From contig NZ_BCTZ01000020.1 in NCBI RefSeq assembly GCF_001591025.1, positions 1 to 64,000 on the forward strand: a stretch of DNA of 64,000 nt, written 5' to 3'. This document shows, piece by piece, positions 58,510 through 64,000 of the stretch (position 1 is its first letter; the number at the start of each line of letters is the position of its first letter). This stretch comes from Sphingomonas soli NBRC 100801 (GTDB taxonomy: Bacteria; Pseudomonadota; Alphaproteobacteria; Sphingomonadales; Sphingomonadaceae). The position numbers and the translations under genes were made by a program. The notes beneath the pieces are model-generated. The model was given only the letters and a program-made list of their open reading frames with translations, did no database searches and was not told the origin of the DNA.

Positions 58510-58635
58510 TTAGCCCTGGCGGGCTTTGAACCGGCGATTGGTCTTGTTGATGACGTAGATGCGCCCGCGACGACGAATCACGCGGTTGTCGCGGTGACGT
58601 CCCTTGAGCGACTTCAATGAATTCACGATCTTCAT
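58510..58635 (-). CDS. rpmJ: Ribosomal protein bL36
   Basis: This is a 41-aa ribosomal protein that begins [18 protein letters not shown] and ends [12 protein letters not shown]. The family core and basic composition match bL36 exactly. It lacks the four zinc ligands of the C+ form and is therefore the zinc-free C- form. It starts at ATG 58635. It is transcribed with the HAD gene and divergently from the DUF4136 lipoprotein operon. Confidence 0.95.
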   Translation of the reverse strand: MKIVNSLKSLKGRHRDNRVIRRRGRIYVINKTNRRFKARQG

Positions 58636-58793
58636 GACCGATTCGCTTCTCGAATATTGGTGTCTGGAAAAGAGGGGGTCGCCTAGAGGCCGGTGCCGCC
58701 CAAGTCAAGGCGCTGCGGGCGTGGAACCGACTCGGCGCGACTCTTGTTTGATGCAGCAGGAGCCGTTGCGCCCGCGAAACCATGGAGATCCCC

Positions 58794-59387
58794 GTGACCA
58801 AGCCCCTCACCCTCGCCCTGCTCGCTGGTGGCGCCCTGCTTGGCGGTTGCACCGCCACCACGCGCGGAGCCCCGATCGACGTGACGCGCTATCATCTGGG
58901 CCAGCCCATGACCGAGCGCACCACCGTGGCGATCGAACCGGCCGGGACCGATCCGGTGAGCCCTGAATATAATCTCTACGCCGATGCCGTCAGAATGGAA
59001 CTGGAGCGGCTGGGCTATGTGAAGGGCGGTGTGGACATGGCCTCCGGCTATATCGCCGCCGTGGGCTTCCGGCGGACCGCCGCGGGGAGCTACCGTGAGG
59101 CCCCGCCCGTTTCGATCGGGCTTGGCGGCGGCAGCTATGGCGGGCGGCGCGGCGGCGTGGGGGTCGGCGGCGGGCTCTCGTTCGGAATCGGCGGCAAGAC
59201 CCGCAACCTCTATGTCTCCGAACTGTCGGTCCAGCTGCGCCGCCGCAGCGACAACAGCACGATGTGGGAAGGACGCGCGATCACCCAAACCGCCGGAGAC
59301 CAGCCAGCCGGGACTGCCGCGAGGCTCGCCAGCGCGTTGTTCAAGGGCTTCCCCGGCGAGTCAGGGGTGACTATCACCGTGAAATGA
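58794..59387 (+). CDS. DUF4136 lipoprotein
   Basis: This is a 197-aa lipoprotein. The signal peptide TLALLAGGALLGGC has the lipobox LLGGC near residue 21. The body follows the DUF4136 pattern: VAIEPAGTDPVSPEYNLYADAVRMEL for the first half, then a glycine-rich stretch (GLGGGSYGGRRGGVGVGGGL) and LYVSELSVQLRRRSDNSTMWEGRA. Function is unknown; envelope maintenance has been suggested for related lipoproteins. The start is GTG 58794 with GGAGA five bases upstream; the ATG at 58782 has no such site. It overlaps the M14 gene as ATGA. Confidence 0.82.
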   Translation: MTKPLTLALLAGGALLGGCTATTRGAPIDVTRYHLGQPMTERTTVAIEPAGTDPVSPEYNLYADAVRMELERLGYVKGGVDMASGYIAAVGFRRTAAGSYREAPPVSIGLGGGSYGGRRGGVGVGGGLSFGIGGKTRNLYVSELSVQLRRRSDNSTMWEGRAITQTAGDQPAGTAARLASALFKGFPGESGVTITVK

Positions 59388-60499
59388 GCATCCAGATCAA
59401 CGCCGCTTTCGACAGCGGCAATATCCGCGTCGTGAACATCGATGGCGATCGCGCCGATCTCGAGATCGTCACCGATCACCTTTCCGACTTCTTCCAATGG
59501 TTTCATTTCCGGGTGAGCGGCGCGGAGGGGCGCACGATCACCTTCCGCATCCTCAACGCCGGCGGATCGGCTTACCCCGATGGCTGGCCAGGCTATGGCG
59601 CGCGCGTGTCGAACGACCGCGAGTCATGGCGGCTGGCGGACACCCATTACGCCGATGGCGTGCTGAGCTTCGCCTACAGCTTCGACACCGACATCGCCTG
59701 GTTCGCCTATTTCGCGCCCTATTCGATGGAGCGGCATCACGATCTGGTCAGCCGCATCGCGCTGATGCCGGGCGTGACACACCGCGAGATCGGCCAGACA
59801 CTCGATGGACAGCCGCTCGACGTGCTGACGATGGGCACCGGCCCCAAGCAGGTATGGCTCTATGCCCGCCAGCATCCCGGCGAGAGCATGGCGGAATGGT
59901 GGGCCGAAGGCGCGCTTGAATTCCTCACCTCGGGCAACGCCGCCGCGACCGCCCTGCGCGACAAGGCCACGTTCCACGTCGTGCCCAACATGAACCCGGA
60001 CGGATCGCGCCGGGGGCATCTGCGAACCAACGCGGCGGGGGTGAACCTCAACCGCGAATGGCATGCGCCGTCGATGGAAAAGAGCCCTGAAGTCTATCTC
60101 GTGCGCGCCGCGATGGACGAGACCGGCTGCGCCTTCGCGATGGATGTGCATGGCGACGAGGCGATCCCCGCGAACTTCCTGGCGGGCTTCGAAGGCATCC
60201 CAAGCTGGACCGACGCGCATGGCGAGAAATTCTACGAATTCGGCCGCAGGCTCGCGGCGCGGACGCCCGATTTCCAGACCGAACTGGGCTATGCGAAGTC
60301 CGCGCCGGGCACCGCCAACCTTTCCATGTCGACCAACCAGCTGGCCGAGCGCTTCGGCGCGGTTTCCATGACGCTGGAGATGCCGTTCAAGGATCACGAC
60401 GCCAATCCCGACCCGGAATCCGCATGGAGTCCGGAGCGGTCGAAGCGGCTGGCGCACGCCTGCCTGGAAACGCTCGCCGGCATGATCGACGAGATCTGA
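59384..60499 (+). CDS. M14 carboxypeptidase, cytosolic carboxypeptidase (CCP)-like
   Basis: This is a 371-aa zinc carboxypeptidase. Residues 1-120 form the beta-sandwich N-domain found in the AGBL/CCP group (DFFQWFHFRVSGAEGRTITF). The zinc site is His164-Glu167 in RQHPGESMAEWW, with His256 in AMDVHGDE. GVNLNREWHAPSMEKSPEV is the substrate loop, and VSMTLEMPFKD gives catalytic Glu332. No signal peptide is present, so it is cytoplasmic. Bacterial members act on unknown C-terminal residues. It overlaps the DUF4136 lipoprotein gene, and the GNAT gene follows at once. Confidence 0.9.
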   Translation: MSIQINAAFDSGNIRVVNIDGDRADLEIVTDHLSDFFQWFHFRVSGAEGRTITFRILNAGGSAYPDGWPGYGARVSNDRESWRLADTHYADGVLSFAYSFDTDIAWFAYFAPYSMERHHDLVSRIALMPGVTHREIGQTLDGQPLDVLTMGTGPKQVWLYARQHPGESMAEWWAEGALEFLTSGNAAATALRDKATFHVVPNMNPDGSRRGHLRTNAAGVNLNREWHAPSMEKSPEVYLVRAAMDETGCAFAMDVHGDEAIPANFLAGFEGIPSWTDAHGEKFYEFGRRLAARTPDFQTELGYAKSAPGTANLSMSTNQLAERFGAVSMTLEMPFKDHDANPDPESAWSPERSKRLAHACLETLAGMIDEI

Positions 60500-60958
60500 G
60501 TGGATATTCGCGAAGGCGGGCTGGACGACCCGCAAGTGATCGACCTGCTCCGGCTGCACGCACAGGGGATGCTCGCCAACTCACCGGCGGAGAGCTGTCA
60601 TTTCCTCGATCTTTCGGGCCTGAAGACGCCGGACATCCGCTTCTGGTCAGCCTGGGATGGTGAGACGCTGGCCGGGATCGGCGCGCTCAAGCGGCTGGCG
60701 GGCGACGAAGGCGAGATCAAGTCGATGCGCACCGCGCCGGGCCTGCTGCGCAGTGGCACCGGTGCGGCGATCCTGTCGCATATCCTCGGTGCCGCGCGCG
60801 GCATGGGCCTGAAACGGCTGAGCCTTGAGACCGGCTCGGGCGAGGCGTTCGAGCCCGCGATCGCGCTCTACCGCAAGTTCGGCTTCAGCGATTGCGGCGC
60901 GTTTGGCGACTATCCGGCGGACGATCCGTCCAGCCGCTTCATGACGCGGGTGCTGTAA
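60500..60958 (+). CDS. GNAT-family acetyltransferase
   Basis: This is a 152-aa GNAT acetyltransferase. IREGGLDDPQVIDLLRLHAQGM is the N-terminal strand/helix. EIKSMRTAPGLLRSGTGAAIL contains the acetyl-CoA loop, which has RSGTG rather than the usual QxxGxG. SLETGSGEAFEPAIALYRKFGF is the C-terminal signature. Similarity is to the YsnE/PsiE-type subgroup. The substrate is unknown. The start is GTG 60500, directly after the M14 stop, so it shares the DUF4136-M14 operon. Confidence 0.83.
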   Translation: MDIREGGLDDPQVIDLLRLHAQGMLANSPAESCHFLDLSGLKTPDIRFWSAWDGETLAGIGALKRLAGDEGEIKSMRTAPGLLRSGTGAAILSHILGAARGMGLKRLSLETGSGEAFEPAIALYRKFGFSDCGAFGDYPADDPSSRFMTRVL

Positions 60959-60968
60959 GACGAACCGC

Positions 60969-61694
60969 TCAGCCGAACAGTTCGGCCAGGAAATTCTCCA
61001 TCGCCTGCCAGCTGCGGCGGTCTGCCGCCACGTCATAGCCGAAGCCTGGACGCTGACCGACCGGCATCGCGCGATCCGTGAAGGCGTGACCGGCATTGCC
61101 ATAGACATGGAGCTGCCAGTCGGCACCGGCTTCGGTGAGTTCTGCGGCCAGCGCGGTCACCGTCACGGGGTCGCCTAGCGGGTCGTCCCAGCCGTGACAG
61201 ATCAGCAGCTTGGGCGCGATTGGCACATTGCTGGGATAATCGGGCCGGTCATAGACGCCGTGGAAGCTGACACCGCCGAGGATCGCGCCGCCCGAGCGGG
61301 CAAGATCGAGCACGCACTTGCCGCCGAAGCAGAAGCCGATCGCGGCCAACTTCGCGGCGTCGACCTGGGGATGCGCCGCCAGCGTGGCGAGCGCGCCGTG
61401 CAGGCGTTCGCGCATCAAGGCGCGGTCCGCGTTGAGCTGGTTCATATAGAGCGCCGGATCGGGCGATTCGCGGGTGGTGCGCTTGCCCTGCCCATAGATG
61501 TCCGCCGCAAGGGCGACATAGCCGAGCGCCGCCAGCGCCTCCGCCTTTTCGAGATCGGCTTCCTTCAACCCCAGCACGTTGGGAAAGAGCAGCACGCCGG
61601 GGCGCGGGCCGGACAGGGCGCCGTCCCAAGCGACGATGCTCTCGAAGACGCCGCCGGGGCCGTCATACACCAAAGTTTCGCGCCGAATCGCCAT
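60969..61694 (-). CDS. Dienelactone hydrolase family protein
   Basis: This is a 241-aa alpha/beta hydrolase of the DLH family. The nucleophile is Cys122 in IGFCFGGK, as in dienelactone hydrolase. The acid is in CHGWDDPL and the histidine in YGNAGHAFT. The lid region GKRTTRESPDPALYMNQL is characteristic. Many genomic DLH homologues act on esters or thioesters rather than dienelactone, and no aromatic catabolism genes are nearby, so a specific pathway is not supported. It is divergent from gpmA (68-bp gap). Confidence 0.87.
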   Translation of the reverse strand: MAIRRETLVYDGPGGVFESIVAWDGALSGPRPGVLLFPNVLGLKEADLEKAEALAALGYVALAADIYGQGKRTTRESPDPALYMNQLNADRALMRERLHGALATLAAHPQVDAAKLAAIGFCFGGKCVLDLARSGGAILGGVSFHGVYDRPDYPSNVPIAPKLLICHGWDDPLGDPVTVTALAAELTEAGADWQLHVYGNAGHAFTDRAMPVGQRPGFGYDVAADRRSWQAMENFLAELFG

Positions 61695-61762
61695 AGGTCA
61701 TCTTCCTTGTTCCGGCCGCGCAGGGCGCTAAGGACGCATCCGACCGGTTAGAAGGAGTCCAC

Positions 61763-62449
61763 ATGCCCACTCTCGTCCTGATCCGCCACGGCCAATCCGC
61801 CTGGAACCTTGAGAACCGCTTCACCGGCTGGTGGGACGTTAACCTCACCGATCAGGGCGTCGAGGAAGCCAAGGCCGCCGGCCGGCTGCTCGCCGAAAAG
61901 GGCTTCGACTTCGACCAATGCTATACCAGCCTGCAGACCCGCGCGATCAAGACACTCAATCTGGCGCTGGAGGAAATGGGCCGGCTGTGGCTGCCCGTCA
62001 CCAAGGACTGGGCGCTGAACGAGCGGCATTATGGCGGGCTGACCGGCCTCAACAAGGCCGAGACCGCGAAGATCCATGGCGACGAGCAGGTCCGCATCTG
62101 GCGCCGCGCCTTCGACATTCCGCCGCCCGCGCAGGAAGCCGGCAGCGAATTCGATCTGACCAAGGATCGCCGCTATGCCGGGATCGCCATCCCTTCGACC
62201 GAGAGCCTGAAGGATACGATCGAGCGCGTGCAGCCTTATTGGGAAAGCAAGATCGCGCCGGATCTGAAGGCTGGCAAGCGCGTGATCGTCTCCGCGCACG
62301 GCAATTCGCTGCGCGCGCTGGTCAAGCACCTCTCCGGCATCGCCGATGACGAGATCGTCAATCTGGAGATCCCGACCGGCCAGCCGATCGTCTATGAACT
62401 GGACGAAGCGCTGAACGCGACGGATCGCTATTATCTGAGCGAACGCTGA
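61763..62449 (+). CDS. gpmA: 2,3-Bisphosphoglycerate-dependent phosphoglycerate mutase
   Basis: This is a 228-aa glycolytic mutase interconverting 3- and 2-phosphoglycerate. LVLIRHGQSAWNLENRFTGW carries phospho-His9. YTSLQTRAIKTLNLALEEM and LNERHYGGLTGLNKAETA are cofactor contacts, and VSAHGNSLRALVKHL gives the second histidine. All motifs of the dPGM family are present and length is normal. The start ATG 61763 follows AGAAGGAGTCCAC. A 105-bp paired palindrome lies in the gap before purE. Confidence 0.97.
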   Translation: MPTLVLIRHGQSAWNLENRFTGWWDVNLTDQGVEEAKAAGRLLAEKGFDFDQCYTSLQTRAIKTLNLALEEMGRLWLPVTKDWALNERHYGGLTGLNKAETAKIHGDEQVRIWRRAFDIPPPAQEAGSEFDLTKDRRYAGIAIPSTESLKDTIERVQPYWESKIAPDLKAGKRVIVSAHGNSLRALVKHLSGIADDEIVNLEIPTGQPIVYELDEALNATDRYYLSER

Positions 62450-62460
62450 GACCTTAGCTT

Positions 62461-62565
62461 GTCACCCCGGCCCTGTGCCGGGGTCCACTCCTCCGCCTGG
62501 CGAGTTGCCCGAGGCGCCAGCCCATCCACCGTTACACGGTGAACCCGGAGCAAGTCGGGGGTGAC
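62461..62565. repeat. REPIN-like paired palindrome, gpmA-purE gap
   Basis: This is a 105-bp unit with GTCAC and GTGAC ends. Hairpin 1 is ACCCCGGC-CCTGT-GCCGGGGT (62464-62484); the facing hairpin near 62543-62564 is imperfect. A third hairpin, CACCG-TTACA-CGGTG (62527-62541), is in the spacer. It is the longest and most divergent of the paired copies in the window. Confidence 0.75.
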
Positions 62566-62629
62566 GGCGTGGGTGTTGCCTCCCGGAAATCCCCTCACTA
62601 ACAGGCGGTCTCCGCACCACGGGGCAGAT

Positions 62630-63108
<479 letters not shown>

Positions 63109-63112
<4 letters not shown>

Positions 63113-64000
63113 GCGCGCTGCCGCCCGGATCGACCATCGGCATATTGGGCGGCGGCCAGCTTGGCCGGATGCTGGCGAGCGCGGCCGCGCAGCTCGGCTA
63201 TCGCACGCATATCCTCGCCCCCGATGCGGAGAGTGTCGCTGCGCAGACCGCTTCCACCTTCACCCGCGCCGATTATCACAGCCGGATCGTACTCGACGAT
63301 CTGGCCGCGCATGCCGATGTCGTCACCTACGAGTTCGAGAATATCGCGCTCGCGCCCGTGGAATATCTGAGCACCAGGGTGCCGGTGCGGCCCGGCCCCA
63401 GGAGCCTGGAGATCGCGCAGGACCGTGCGCGCGAGAAGACGTTCGTTGGCGAACTGGGCGGGCGGACGGCACCCTGGGCGCTGGTCACCACGCTCGACGA
63501 ACTGCGTTCGGCAATCGCCCGGATCGGCGCCCCTGCCATCCTCAAGACGCTGCGACTCGGCTACGACGGCAAGGGGCAGGTGCGCATCCATAACGCCGCC
63601 GACGCCGAAGCGGCCTGGATAGAGATCGGCGAGCGCCCAGCGATCCTCGAAGGATTTGTGGAATTCACCCACGAATTTTCGATCATCACGGTGCGCGGGC
63701 TGGATGGCGCGCTCGCCAGCTATCCGCCGCCGTGGAACGAGCACAAGGATGGCATCCTTGCGCGCTCGACGCTGCCCGCCCCCCACGAGATCGCGGTACA
63801 TTGGGCGCAGGCGGCCGCCTTGTCCGCGCGCGTTGCAGAGGCGCTCGATCATGTCGGCGTGCTGACGCTCGAATTCTTCGCGACACCGGATGGCCCCGTG
63901 TTCAACGAAATGGCCCCGCGCGTGCACAATTCGGGGCATTGGACGATCGAAGGCGCGGAATGCTCGCAATTCGAGAACCATATCCGCGCAATCTGCGGCC
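63109..64000 (+). CDS. purK: N5-carboxyaminoimidazole ribonucleotide synthase (partial)
   Basis: This is the first 297 residues of PurK, truncated by the window end. [21 protein letters not shown] is the N-terminal fold. [14 protein letters not shown] follows, and the ATP-grasp region has [16 protein letters not shown], the glycine-rich loop. [13 protein letters not shown] and [32 protein letters not shown] give the metal and product contacts. PurK makes N5-CAIR from AIR, bicarbonate and ATP, and passes it to PurE. The gene overlaps purE by 4 bases. Confidence 0.97.

Overview
The window reads as a chromosomal segment of a high-GC alphaproteobacterium, most likely Sphingomonadales (Sphingomonas-like). 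The evidence is a DUF2312/GapR-type protein, DUF1244 and YebC genes, many TTG and GTG starts, a split succinate dehydrogenase cluster, a Tat-exported M3 peptidase, and abundant palindromic intergenic repeats with CCCGGC cores. No prophage, classical insertion sequence, CRISPR array, tRNA or rRNA was seen. The coding is dense. No gene-free stretch exceeds about 200 bp.

Layout. 1-864 (minus) is the N-terminal part of a globin-sensor-like chemotaxis receptor. 1030-8896 is the sdh locus: sdhC-sdhD-sdhA are translationally overlapped, but sdhB lies 4.5 kb downstream, behind a secreted protein of unknown function, a secreted C13 (legumain-type) protease, a membrane-anchored ClpP-fold protease, and a divergent SDR/ArsR pair. 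8893-18635 continues the TCA block: hotdog thioesterase, ZapE-like ATPase, mdh, sucD, sucA, sucB, lpd. sucC is absent. Between mdh and sucD sits a small GIY-YIG endonuclease gene bounded by about 32-bp inverted repeats.

18.8-25.9 kb holds a serine hydrolase, membrane proteins, GNAT, SppA and a MATE pump. 25.9-28.2 kb is the groES-groEL operon with a clear promoter, CIRCE operator and terminator. 28.2-35.1 kb has a tiny zinc-ribbon-like protein, an M3 oligopeptidase, a mannose-1-phosphate guanylyltransferase, a PEP-mutase-family enzyme, an AlgZ/AlgR-type two-component pair and an HD-domain protein. 35.1-40.1 kb is a TonB receptor and ligA. 40.1-46.3 kb carries a metallo-beta-lactamase-fold hydrolase, an isoaspartyl peptidase with an S1/P1 nuclease, an alpha/beta hydrolase, and an SPFH protein with a ribbon-helix-helix partner. 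46.3-55.5 kb is the conserved pal-tolB-tolA-tolR-tolQ-ybgC-ruvB-ruvA-ruvC-yebC-DUF2312 block. The remainder is pyruvate kinase, bL36, a DUF4136/M14/GNAT operon, dienelactone hydrolase, gpmA, purE and the start of purK.

Functionally this is mostly core metabolism (TCA cycle, lower glycolysis, purine synthesis), envelope integrity (Tol-Pal), recombination (RuvABC, LigA) and protein folding (GroESL). The most unusual structure is a family of paired inverted palindromes, REPIN-like and about 63-105 bp. They are inserted between genes of these core operons (sucD/sucA, sucB/lpd, after lpd, groES/groEL, gpmA/purE). The same palindromic core also bounds the GIY-YIG nuclease gene. This suggests a nuclease-linked counterpart of REP/RAYT systems; that link is inference and is set out in the findings.
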